A program made the position numbers and the translations under genes. DNA of 64,000 nt from Pirellulaceae bacterium (lineage in GTDB: Bacteria; Planctomycetota; Planctomycetia; Pirellulales; Pirellulaceae): NCBI GenBank assembly GCA_026004775.1, contig BPJU01000004.1, positions 62,001-126,000 on the forward strand. Reading direction: 5' to 3'. Numbering within the stretch: the stretch's first letter is position 1; each line of letters starts with the position of its first letter. The notes beneath the pieces were generated by a model. It worked only from the letters and a program-made list of their open reading frames with translations, made no database searches and was not told the DNA's origin. This document shows positions 34,604 to 43,039 of the stretch, one piece after another.

Positions 34604-36415
34604 CTAATGGGTATGAACGGTCGTCGAGGCAGAATCGAGCGGCGAGCTTTCCAGAACTGGGTGGCGGTGGGTGGATGTGACGGGTTCGGTGAGTCCAGGT
34701 GGCTCAGGAGTTGGCGAGCGTTTTTCAAGTAGCGACGCGAGGCGAGCTATCGTGGTTGGCAGGTGCAGTACATGAGCGTGCCCGGCCTGCCACACGATGA
34801 TTTTTCCAGCAAATTTGGCCAAGGCCGGTTGCACAGCCAACCGGTGGGCTGGGATGTACGTTATTGCCCGCTTGTAGTGAGCCACATCGTTGGCTCCACA
34901 TGAGGTGACCTGCCAGCCAAGGCTCTCCAGAAAAGCCGGAAAAGGATCCTCCTCGGTTTTTAGCAGCGGCAGATAAGCTATCTCGAGGAGCTTATTGCGA
35001 GAAACCGAAGTCCGTCGATGGCTCGCTGGCGCTTTGTCCAGCCAGCGCCACGTCTCTACGGACCGCCGTACGCTGCTGACGACGCTGCTCAAGAAGGGCA
35101 ACGAGGCTGTTTTGGGTGAGCTGAGGCGCGGTATGTCGAATTCATCGTATGGCTCCCACGCAGAAATCGCGGACTTGGCTATGAATCGCGACAATTCTAT
35201 TCTTTCAAGAGCATCCCGAAAGTGGTTGGGTAGGTCGTTGACGGTCGAAGGACAGAAGAGCCATCTCAGCAACCGCACCGCGGGTAGATCGATTCCCGAT
35301 TGCGAAAGCCACCAGCTCATCAATCGCAAACTCGACACACCAAACCGTTCTTGTTCCAAGCGGTCGAGACCGGCCCCGGTGGTCCGGCAAAACTCCAGAA
35401 GTTCGCTGTAGGCCGTTTCAAATGCCCTCGCCAACAGCAATGCACCGGCACCGGCAAGCATGCTCGCCAACAATAAACCTGGGATGCGAGTCGGTAACGG
35501 ACAGAGAACTTCCAGAAGATACGCCGTTAGTCCCGCAGCCAAACTGGCATCAAGGTAGCGAGCGGGCGTAAATCTTGCCGGAGTATTCAAGGCCAAGTGA
35601 CGAAGAATCAGCACGCCGAGCATAAGTTGGCAAAGACTTGTTGGATCAAGCCGTTGCAAAGCCTGGTGCGGATCATTTGTGGGAGACTCATCCGATGACA
35701 CGCAAGGCAGATTGGCAAGTTCGATGAGAATGTTGCGCAATATCGGCATCTGGTAGCAGAGCCGCAGAGATTCTTCGTCCGGCAAAACGCTTCCTCGGCA
35801 CAGTTGTCGAATGATGTGGTCCGGGGCAACGGGACCGCTCCACAAGCCAGAGACGGCCTGCTTGACCTGCCATGGGCCTGCCTCAGAGCGATTCTTGATG
35901 AAGCGGGGCCAGAGTGCCTGCATCTTGGCATGGACAATGTCCGGCAGCACCGGCTTGGTAAACACTTCCTCGACGCCCATTTCTATCAAATGAGCCACAA
36001 GCCGCGGCTCGCACACACGCGTACAGACAATCAGCATCGGCCGCCACGGCTGTTCGAGAAGGTAGCGAACCAGAGCATAACCGGTAACTTCCGGTAGCGC
36101 CAGTTCCGTGATCACCACGTCGTAGGCCTGTTGCTCCAGACGATGGAGCGCCTCCCAGCCACTGTCGGTCCAGTCGCAGGCGATCTCGTGGTGAGCCAGA
36201 AAACGCAACAAAAGTGTCCGCCAGGGGAAATGTGGCTCGATAACCAGCACGCGTTCGATCTTCCGGACGGCTCGGGAGGTCAAGGTGGCTCTCCCTCGTT
36301 TTCGCATCGGCGCATTTTGTTGTATCGGCAGCCGAGGGTAGACCGGATCACTGCCGGTTGAGTCGGCGACGGTGGCCCGCGGAGCCTTCCAAAAAATTTT
36401 CAAAAAATTCGCCAT
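34604..36415 (-). CDS. Response-regulator-like protein with degenerate receiver and HDOD-like domain
   Basis: A protein of about 603 residues. After a basic N-terminal region, residues 54-170 form a CheY-like receiver (RVLVIEPHFPWRTLLLRFL, DVVITELALPEVTGY, VFTKPVLP). The phospho-acceptor position holds Glu (about residue 104) instead of Asp, while the conserved Lys (about 154) remains, so it probably cannot be phosphorylated normally. The middle (about 300-460) resembles an HDOD domain: GALLLARAFETAYSELLEFC, GLDRLEQERFGV, and a following helix pair. The C-terminus is unassigned. The start is uncertain: the frame opens at 36478, I used the ATG at 36413-36415, and the ATG at 36307 would also keep both domains. 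Possibly a constitutively 'on' signalling scaffold (inference). Confidence 0.72.
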   Translation of the reverse strand: MANFLKIFWKAPRATVADSTGSDPVYPRLPIQQNAPMRKRGRATLTSRAVRKIERVLVIEPHFPWRTLLLRFLAHHEIACDWTDSGWEALHRLEQQAYDVVITELALPEVTGYALVRYLLEQPWRPMLIVCTRVCEPRLVAHLIEMGVEEVFTKPVLPDIVHAKMQALWPRFIKNRSEAGPWQVKQAVSGLWSGPVAPDHIIRQLCRGSVLPDEESLRLCYQMPILRNILIELANLPCVSSDESPTNDPHQALQRLDPTSLCQLMLGVLILRHLALNTPARFTPARYLDASLAAGLTAYLLEVLCPLPTRIPGLLLASMLAGAGALLLARAFETAYSELLEFCRTTGAGLDRLEQERFGVSSLRLMSWWLSQSGIDLPAVRLLRWLFCPSTVNDLPNHFRDALERIELSRFIAKSAISAWEPYDEFDIPRLSSPKTASLPFLSSVVSSVRRSVETWRWLDKAPASHRRTSVSRNKLLEIAYLPLLKTEEDPFPAFLESLGWQVTSCGANDVAHYKRAITYIPAHRLAVQPALAKFAGKIIVWQAGHAHVLHLPTTIARLASLLEKRSPTPEPPGLTEPVTSTHRHPVLESSPLDSASTTVHTH

Positions 36416-36796
36416 TGCCTGTTGACATTTGATCGACGAGTCGTACAATGGCCAGCCAACACAATAGGTAGTGGCCATGCGGTATGCTAGCTACTATCTG
36501 TTGTGGTTGTGCCGTTGTTCCGTGCCTCTCCTTGAACCGACAAGGGAAGTCGTCTTAACCAAAGCTCAACGAACCGGTTGCACTGGCCGATGGAATTGGT
36601 TAGTATATATTAGATCAGTGTGCCTAAATGTTCACTTCGGCGTATGCGAAGGCTTAAGGGCGTTTGAGGGGCTTCTTAGGAGGTTTCAAGGAAAGCTGGG
36701 ATGCGGTTGGGACCAATCGGCGGGGGACCGAGCTGAGGCAGTTGAGCACTGGGGAAAGTGCGGTGCGTAACCAGCTACGAGTAAGGAGTCGCTAGG
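36416..36796. other. Intergenic region between divergent genes
   Basis: 381 bases that must hold the nrdJ promoter and that of the divergent response-regulator gene. I looked for a cobalamin riboswitch, expected for B12-dependent enzymes, and did not find its conserved core. The segment 36660-36740 is purine-rich and GC-rich near the gene. Confidence 0.4.
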
Positions 36797-39649
36797 ATGG
36801 CAGTCGTGGAACGACCAGTATCGATGGGGGTGAACGGCGAGCAACTCGAGCCGGGCTTGAAGATCGAGCCGGTATTTTGTCCTGCCACCTGTGCGGATCC
36901 TTTTCAGACGGTGCAGTGGGAGCTGCGCACGGCGGTGATCAAGGACGAGACGGGCAAGGTGCTGTTCGAGCAGCACGACTGCGAGGTGCCGGCTGGCTGG
37001 AGCCAATTGGCCACCAATGTGGTGGCGAGCAAGTATTTTTACGGCGAAGCGGGCACGGCGGAGCGCGAGCGGAGCGTGCGGCAACTGATCCATCGCGTGG
37101 CGCGCACGATCGCCGACTGGGGGCAGGAAGACGGCTATTTTGCGACGGCCGAGGATGCGGAGCAGTTTTATCGCGAATTGTGTTGGCTGTGCCTGCATCA
37201 GTACGGATCGTTCAACTCGCCGGTGTGGTTCAATGTCGGGTTGTACCACCAGTACGGCGTAAAAGGGGCTCGGTGCAATTGGCATTATGACGTGAAGACG
37301 GGCCGCCTGCATCAGCCAGAGAATCCGTACGAGTATCCCCAGGCGTCGGCGTGTTTCATCCAGAGCGTGGCCGACAACATGGAAGATATCATGCGGCTGG
37401 CGACCAGCGAGGCGATGCTCTTCAAGTTCGGCTCCGGCACAGGGACCGATCTGTCGACGTTGCGTTCGTGTCGCGAAAAGCTCTCCGGGGGTGGCCGGCC
37501 ATCGGGGCCGTTGTCGTTCATGCGGATCTACGACCAGATTGCCGCGGTGGTGCGTTCCGGGGGCAAAACCCGTCGTGCCGCCAAGATGCAATCCCTGAAA
37601 GTCTGGCACCCGGATATTCTGGAGTTCATCGAGTGCAAATGGAAAGAGGAGCAGAAGGCTCGGGTGCTCATCGAAAAAGGCGGTTATGATGCCAATTTCA
37701 ATGGCGAAGCCTATAGCTCAATTCTTTTCCAGAACGCCAATCTTTCGGTGCGGGTGACCGACGAGTTCATGGAGGCGGTCGAGCGGGGCGAGAAATGGAC
37801 TACGCGTCTGGTGCATACTCCCGGTGACGGTCCGACCTATGATGCGCGCTTCTTGATGCAGCGCATGGCGGAATGCGCTTGGCATTGCGGCGATCCGGGA
37901 ATCCAATACGATACGACGATCAACCGCTGGCATACCTGCCCGAATTCGGGGCGGATCAACGCCAGCAATCCGTGCTCGGAGTATATGTTCCTGGACGACA
38001 CGGCGTGCAATCTGGCCAGTGTCAATCTGATGAAGTTCCGCAGGGAGGACGGCACGTTTGACGTCAACCGGTTCGTGGCGGCGTGTCGGATTTTCTTCAT
38101 TGCCCAAGAGATCCTCGTTGACCGCGCCAGCTATCCCACGGACCGGATTGCGCTCAATAGCCATCTGTTCCGGCCGCTTGGGCTGGGATATTCGAACCTG
38201 GGGAGCCTGATCATGGCGGCCGGGTTGCCGTATGATTCGGCGGCTGCTCGAGGCCTGTGCGGCAGCGTCACCGCTCTATTGACCGGAGCGGCTTATCGCA
38301 CCAGTGCCGAGCTGGCTTCGGTGGTGGGGCCGTTCCCGAAGTTCGCGGAAAACCGCGAGCCGATGTTGCGCGTGATGCGCATGCACCGGGAAGCGGTCGA
38401 AATGATCGACAACCAGGGGCCGAGCTATCTCAAACAAGCGGCCCGCCGCCTGTGGGACGAAGTGTTGCAGATGGGTGAACGATGGGGTTTTCGAAACGCA
38501 CAGGCTACTGTGTTGGCTCCCACCGGTACCATCAGCTTCATGATGGACTGCGATACGACGGGGATTGAGCCGGATATTGCTCTGGTCAAATACAAACAAC
38601 TGGCCGGTGGCGGGATGCTCAAAATCGTCAACCGCACCGTGCCGATGGCCCTGCGGAGCCTGGGTTACGACGAGCGCCAGATCGAACAGATCACGCGCTA
38701 CATTGACGAGCATGATACGATCGAGGGGGCGCCGGAATTGAAGCCGGAGCACTTGGCGGTATTCGATTGTGCATTTAAGCCCGCCAACGGAACGCGCAGT
38801 ATCCCTTGGCGGGCGCACGTGGAGATGATGGCCGCCGCACAGCCGTTCTTGTCCGGAGCCATCTCCAAGACAGTCAACATGCCGGCTGATACGACGCCCC
38901 AGGACATCGCCGACGCCTATATGTGGGGCTGGAAGCTCGGCTTGAAAGCGATCGCCATCTACCGCGACGGCTCCAAACAGAGCCAGCCGCTGTCCACCTC
39001 GACCGAATCGGAAAAGGCAGCCAAACAGCGCCCCCGTCGTGAACGGCTGCCCGATACGCGCCAATCGATCACCCACAAGTTCAACGTCGGTGGCCACGAA
39101 GGTTATATCAACGTCGGGCTTTATCCGGATGGAAGGCCCGGGGAACTGTTTATCACTATGGCCAAAGAAGGCTCCACCGTCGGCGGTATGATGGACGCGT
39201 TCGGCACCGCCATCTCGCTCAGCCTCCAATACGGTGTGCCGCTCGAGGTGCTGGTCAACAAATTCTCGCACACCCGTTTTGAACCCATGGGACATACCAC
39301 CAATCCCGATATTCCGATCGCCAAAAGCATCGTCGACTACATCTTCCGTTGGTTGGGGTTAACGTTCTTGCCGGGCTACCGAGAAGCGAACGGGCTGCAC
39401 CGCGTCGATACGGATACCAACGGAAATGGTGGGCCGTCCGTCCACGGCGCAAAGGCCAACCACGTGTCGGGTAACGGGTCGGTTGCCGGCGAACTTCGCG
39501 GGGAAAAGCCGTTGCCGGCGGGGCGAGCAGAGATGTTCGCTGCCTTCCAAAGTGACGCCCCGGCTTGCGATAACTGCGGTGCGATTACCGTCCGTAACGG
39601 TAATTGCTACCTGTGCCATAACTGTGGCAACAGTATGGGATGTTCCTAA
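36797..39649 (+). CDS. nrdJ: Adenosylcobalamin-dependent (class II) ribonucleotide reductase
   Basis: A 950-residue NrdJ, which reduces ribonucleotides to deoxyribonucleotides using adenosylcobalamin as radical generator, without oxygen and without a second subunit. Evidence: YGSFNSPVWFNVG and the ASACFIQSVADNMEDIM region near the N-terminus; FKFGSGTGTDLSTLRSCRE; NPCSEYMFLDDTACNLASVNL (active-site Cys and Glu); ATVLAPTGTISFMMDCDTTG; and the C-terminal DNCGAITVRNGNCYLCHNCG zinc-type cysteines with a terminal CS that acts as the redox tail. ATG 36797 has AAGGAG eight bases upstream. It is a single-gene unit; no nrdR or other reductase gene is in the window. Confidence 0.97.
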   Translation: MAVVERPVSMGVNGEQLEPGLKIEPVFCPATCADPFQTVQWELRTAVIKDETGKVLFEQHDCEVPAGWSQLATNVVASKYFYGEAGTAERERSVRQLIHRVARTIADWGQEDGYFATAEDAEQFYRELCWLCLHQYGSFNSPVWFNVGLYHQYGVKGARCNWHYDVKTGRLHQPENPYEYPQASACFIQSVADNMEDIMRLATSEAMLFKFGSGTGTDLSTLRSCREKLSGGGRPSGPLSFMRIYDQIAAVVRSGGKTRRAAKMQSLKVWHPDILEFIECKWKEEQKARVLIEKGGYDANFNGEAYSSILFQNANLSVRVTDEFMEAVERGEKWTTRLVHTPGDGPTYDARFLMQRMAECAWHCGDPGIQYDTTINRWHTCPNSGRINASNPCSEYMFLDDTACNLASVNLMKFRREDGTFDVNRFVAACRIFFIAQEILVDRASYPTDRIALNSHLFRPLGLGYSNLGSLIMAAGLPYDSAAARGLCGSVTALLTGAAYRTSAELASVVGPFPKFAENREPMLRVMRMHREAVEMIDNQGPSYLKQAARRLWDEVLQMGERWGFRNAQATVLAPTGTISFMMDCDTTGIEPDIALVKYKQLAGGGMLKIVNRTVPMALRSLGYDERQIEQITRYIDEHDTIEGAPELKPEHLAVFDCAFKPANGTRSIPWRAHVEMMAAAQPFLSGAISKTVNMPADTTPQDIADAYMWGWKLGLKAIAIYRDGSKQSQPLSTSTESEKAAKQRPRRERLPDTRQSITHKFNVGGHEGYINVGLYPDGRPGELFITMAKEGSTVGGMMDAFGTAISLSLQYGVPLEVLVNKFSHTRFEPMGHTTNPDIPIAKSIVDYIFRWLGLTFLPGYREANGLHRVDTDTNGNGGPSVHGAKANHVSGNGSVAGELRGEKPLPAGRAEMFAAFQSDAPACDNCGAITVRNGNCYLCHNCGNSMGCS

Positions 39650-39789
39650 GAGACCGGTGCGAGACCAACGGCGAAATTTTCTCAACGACCAGCCAGGCAT
39701 CGTTCCCTAGCGGGTCGTGATGGGCAGAGAACACACGACGATCAAAAACGCAACCTTTGCACCAATGCTGGCCGGACTGGAAGCAAACC

Positions 39790-39940
39790 ACCGGTAGGAG
39801 GCAGGACCGGATGCCGCACGAGCAAGCAACAGTTGCTCGCTGAGGTGGGCGCATCGGAAGGTGGAGGACGCCGGTCCGGCTGGCATTGGTCTTGTGCAGG
39901 GAAACCATCAGGCAGGAAGCGTGATGGTTTCCCTGTTTTC
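39790..39940 (+). ncRNA. Candidate structured RNA ending in a terminator
   Basis: In the 491-base gap after nrdJ, GGACCGG (39804-39810) can pair with CCGGTCC (39871-39877). They enclose a seven-pair hairpin, CGAGCAA/TTGCTCG (39819-39839). This is followed by the strong terminator at 39897-39939. The nesting plus terminator suggests a small RNA or the structured 3' end of the nrdJ message. I matched it to no known RNA family (not SRP, 6S, RNase P or tmRNA by their core motifs). No promoter was identified. Confidence 0.35.
39897..39939 (+). terminator. Strong rho-independent terminator
   Basis: A 14-base perfect inverted repeat, CAGGGAAACCATCA (39897-39910) and TGATGGTTTCCCTG (39922-39935), with an 11-base loop and TTTT directly after. 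It sits 250 bases after nrdJ and faces the 3' end of dagK, whose coding region ends 200 bases further on. Confidence 0.85.
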
Positions 39941-40140
39941 ATCGCAAGCCAATGCACAAGACTTGCCGGCGGTGATGGTACGTGACGAAAAGCCTCTCCG
40001 AAAACCGGCTCGTCCATCATCCTGATTCAGGTCAAATGCGGATTCGGGAGCAGCTCGTGCAATTGGGCCGCTACTCGAAAAACTCAAGCCAGCGCTCTGA
40101 TGCCAGGACTGAACACCGCAACTTACGCAGCCATCGGTGA

Positions 40141-40515
40141 CTACAGCAACCTGGACAGCCGCACAAGGTGAGGCAGGAATAAACAAATCCCCACCAGCAC
40201 CGCCACCAGGCTGGCAAGAAGCACGGCACCGGCGGCAATGTCCAAAGCGTCTTTGATCCATGGGTTTTCCTGATCGGTTACGGCTCGAGCCAGCGCCTCC
40301 AGGCCGGAATTGAGAAGTTCCATCGCCAGCACAAGGCCGATCGTCACCGTCAATATGGCCCATTCGACGGATGTCAGTCCTACGACCAGTCCCAGCGCGA
40401 CGGCAGCCAAAGCCACCAGCAAATGCACCAGGAAGCTCGATTGGCCGTGCATTCCCACCACAAGACCGCGAAACGCGTGCGAAAACTTGCGCAGCCAAGC
40501 TTTGCATGAGGCCAT
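40141..40515 (-). CDS. dgkA: Diacylglycerol kinase (DagK family) / undecaprenol kinase-like
   Basis: A 124-residue integral membrane enzyme of the prokaryotic DagK family, usual length 110-130. Three membrane helices are visible: LLVALAAVALGLVVGL, WAILTVTIGLVLAMELLNSGLEAL and DIAAGAVLLASLVAVLVGICLFL. The family motif is present as VLAMELLNSGLEALARAVTD, then NPWIKDALDIAAGAVL (normally E.(L/M)NTAIE..(V)D ... K..KD.AAGAV). The enzyme phosphorylates diacylglycerol or undecaprenol with ATP; which one cannot be told. The ATG at 40513-40515 has GGAG 11 bases upstream; the frame is open to 40632. It lies 73 bases downstream of the GNAT-like gene on the same strand, so the two may be co-transcribed. 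Confidence 0.9.
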   Translation of the reverse strand: MASCKAWLRKFSHAFRGLVVGMHGQSSFLVHLLVALAAVALGLVVGLTSVEWAILTVTIGLVLAMELLNSGLEALARAVTDQENPWIKDALDIAAGAVLLASLVAVLVGICLFLPHLVRLSRLL

Positions 40516-40588
40516 GCTTGGGTTTCTCCTGGAAGTGGTCAGCCTATCCGGACAGCGCACCGGGCCATGAGGCGCGTGGCACCACCGG

Positions 40589-41743
40589 TCATTCGGAAGC
40601 CGTCGGCGATGGGGCCGGCGCCGGATAATCATAGATGCGGTATCGCTTCGTGATGCGCGCTCCCCCGCGTTTCAACGTCTTGAACGACAGGTGATTACTT
40701 TCCAATACCCACGAAAACTCGGCTTCCTGGATGCCCCATTCCAGGACGTCGGGCAGCAAGCGGGACATGGCTACCAGCCCTACTCCCCACCGCTGGTACT
40801 CGGGCAGCACGTTCGTGCTGAGAAGCCGCACCCGCTTGATGGCACGCCGGTTCCATAACAACCGTACGAAACCAAAGGGAAACAGTTTGCCGTCGATCTG
40901 TCTGATGCGCGGGTTGTAGTCCAGCAAACCGAATACGGCTGCGATGGGTCGGCCTTCCACTTCCGCAACGGCTGTCAACTCCGGCACGATCAAGTAGCGC
41001 AACACCCGCACCATCGCCTCTGCTTCTTCCTCCGAAAGCGGTGTAAAACCCCAGGTGCCTCCCAGCGATCGATTGTAGATGTCCAGGAACATGCGGACTT
41101 CGTCGGCAAAGCGGCGTCGATCGAGTCGGCGCAGTTTGATGTGGAATCGGCGAGTGGCTTCGGCGATGACAAAATCAAGCTTTCGGTCGATGCTCTCGAG
41201 CATATCGACATGGCCTTCGAATGCGTAAAGATTCTGGGCTACCCCGAAGCCGTACTCCAGAAGCCGAGCCTCGTAGTACGGCTTGTTGTAGGTCATCATG
41301 AAAGTCGGTGGCGAATCGAATCCTTCCACCAGCAGCCCGCATTCGTAATTGAGCGACGGATTGACCGGCCCGCGGATGATGGTCAATCCGTGTTCGGCCA
41401 ACCAGGCTCGAGCCGCATCGATGAGTCCGGCAAGAATCTGCGGATCGTCTTCGAACTCGAGGAATCCGAAAAAGCCCACCGGTTCATTGTATCGCCGGAT
41501 GTGTTCGCGGTTGATGATCGCGACGATCCGGCCCACACACCTCCCGCCGCGCAACGCGAGAAACTGTTTCCCTTGGTTCTGCTGGTAAAAAGGATGGTGA
41601 GCAAGTCCGGTCATCTCTTTTTGGAAAATCCGGATGGGAGGCACCCAATTGGGATCATCCCGATAGATCTGCCAAGGCAGTTGCAGGAAAAGTCTCTTTT
41701 CGTACCGCGTTTCGACCGGCTTGACAATCAGTTGGCTCATCAT
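40589..41743 (-). CDS. GNAT-fold acetyltransferase-like protein
   Basis: A protein of about 384 residues without membrane segments. It begins MSQLIVKPVETRYEKRLFLQ with the family-typical WQIYRDDPNWVPPI, HHPFYQQNQGKQFLALRGGRCVGRIVAI and FGFLEFEDDPQ. Then come ARAWLAEHGL, IRGPVNPSLNYECGLLVEGF and a second half containing LSTNVLPEYQRWGVGLVAMSRLL. The GRIVAI and RWGVGL segments resemble the two acetyl-CoA-binding parts of a GNAT fold, apparently as two tandem GNAT-like units. Family members of this length are usually annotated as hypothetical proteins or N-acetyltransferases; the substrate is unknown. It probably forms an operon with dagK downstream. ATG 41743 is the second of two adjacent candidate starts. 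Confidence 0.75.
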   Translation of the reverse strand: MMSQLIVKPVETRYEKRLFLQLPWQIYRDDPNWVPPIRIFQKEMTGLAHHPFYQQNQGKQFLALRGGRCVGRIVAIINREHIRRYNEPVGFFGFLEFEDDPQILAGLIDAARAWLAEHGLTIIRGPVNPSLNYECGLLVEGFDSPPTFMMTYNKPYYEARLLEYGFGVAQNLYAFEGHVDMLESIDRKLDFVIAEATRRFHIKLRRLDRRRFADEVRMFLDIYNRSLGGTWGFTPLSEEEAEAMVRVLRYLIVPELTAVAEVEGRPIAAVFGLLDYNPRIRQIDGKLFPFGFVRLLWNRRAIKRVRLLSTNVLPEYQRWGVGLVAMSRLLPDVLEWGIQEAEFSWVLESNHLSFKTLKRGGARITKRYRIYDYPAPAPSPTASE

Positions 41744-41878
41744 CAATTAGGCCCACCCAGGGATGCTTGTTCGCCGTGGAAATCCACGTCACCATACTGA
41801 CATCTGAAGGGATGGAACTTCAAGGGGCGTTCTGGGGCGTGATCCGGGACGGAAAGGCCCGAACTGAAGAGGGGACAA

Positions 41879-42898
41879 ATGCCCACAGCATTGGTGACCG
41901 GGGCAACGGGTTTTATCGGCGGGCATTTGGCACGGCATCTGGTCGAGCGGGGATACCGGGTGCGGTGTCTGGTGCGGTCGCGATTGCGCTGTGGTCGGCT
42001 GGAGCCTCTGGGTGTCGAATTGTCGATCGGCGACGTTACCGATCCAGCCGGCGTGGCGGCTGCTGTGGAGGGAATGGACGTTGTGTTCAATCTGGCAGGG
42101 CTGACCTGTGCGCTGAGCTGGCAGCAGATGGCCGACGTCAATATTCGAGGGCCGGCTATCGTGGCCGAAGCCTGTGCCCACTCCAGCCGGCCGCCGCTCC
42201 ACATACTGGTTTCGTCGCTTTCCGCAGCCGGGCCGGCTCCCTTGGATGGCTGTTTGGCGGAAACCGATCCGCCGCAGCCGATTTCCCAATATGGACGCAG
42301 TAAACTGGGGGGAGAACACGAAGCGTTGCGGTATGCCGATAGGGTGCCCACTACCATTGTCCGGCCGGGGGTAGTCTTCGGCCCGTACGATCCCGGTATG
42401 CGGCCGGTGGTACAATCGATTTGGCGGTGGAGGTTGCATCTTAATCCCGGCAGCCACTCGCCTCGGCTCTCTTTGATCCACGTGGACGACCTGTGCCGCG
42501 TCATCATCGCGGCGGCCGAAAAAGGGGAACGCGCACCGTCAAGTTCTCAACGGCCCGGAGAGGGGATCTATTTTGCCGTGGGACACCCGCAGTATCCGAC
42601 GTACGTCGAGCTGGGGCAGATGATCGCGACAGGGTTGTTCGACGGACGGCGGACGGTGCGGGTAATTCGAGTGCCAACGCGGTTGGCCTGGCTGATTGGC
42701 TGGACCAATGAGGGCCTGAGTCGGGTGCGCCGGCGGCCGGACTTGTTGAACCGTGACAAAATCCGCGAAGGCACCGCACCTTCCTGGGTTTGTTCGGGCG
42801 AGAAGATCCGCCAGCAATTTTCCTTCCAACCGGCTGCGCCTTTGGAGCAACAACTCCACGAAGTAGCTCGCTGGTATGTCGAAGCCGGCTGGGTGTAA
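41879..42898 (+). CDS. NAD(P)-dependent epimerase/reductase, extended SDR family
   Basis: A 339-residue extended SDR. The NAD(P)-binding loop is VTGATGFIGGHLARHL (residues 6-21), followed by IGDVTDPAGVAAAVEGMDVVFNLAG. The active-site Ser is in HILVSSLSAAGP and the YxxxK pair in QYGRSKLGGE. IVRPGVVFGPYDPGM and LIHVDDLCRVI complete the pattern. It is closest in style to dihydroflavonol-4-reductase-like or nucleoside-sugar epimerase proteins; the substrate is not predictable. The ATG at 41879 has GAGGGG nearby. It is divergent from the GNAT-like gene and 141 bases ahead of a second SDR-like gene on the same strand. Confidence 0.88.
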   Translation: MPTALVTGATGFIGGHLARHLVERGYRVRCLVRSRLRCGRLEPLGVELSIGDVTDPAGVAAAVEGMDVVFNLAGLTCALSWQQMADVNIRGPAIVAEACAHSSRPPLHILVSSLSAAGPAPLDGCLAETDPPQPISQYGRSKLGGEHEALRYADRVPTTIVRPGVVFGPYDPGMRPVVQSIWRWRLHLNPGSHSPRLSLIHVDDLCRVIIAAAEKGERAPSSSQRPGEGIYFAVGHPQYPTYVELGQMIATGLFDGRRTVRVIRVPTRLAWLIGWTNEGLSRVRRRPDLLNRDKIREGTAPSWVCSGEKIRQQFSFQPAAPLEQQLHEVARWYVEAGWV

Positions 42899-43039
42899 CA
42901 TGGCTTGATCCGCACCACTTTCTCCAACGGGATGCGACCCCACCGGGACGTGAAACTCTTGCTACAATCGCAGCGGAGCCTCTGGTGGGTCGGTCCCGCG
43001 ATGGCCTACGTGTAGCGATTGTCGACGAGGAGTTGATTG

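Noticed and set aside
36480-36796. Cobalamin riboswitch upstream of the B12-dependent reductase
   Set aside because: I looked for the conserved B12-box core and the GCCACTG-type element and did not find them.
39790-39940. SRP RNA, 6S RNA, RNase P RNA or tmRNA
   Set aside because: The conserved cores of these RNAs are absent; only generic nested hairpins and a terminator are visible.
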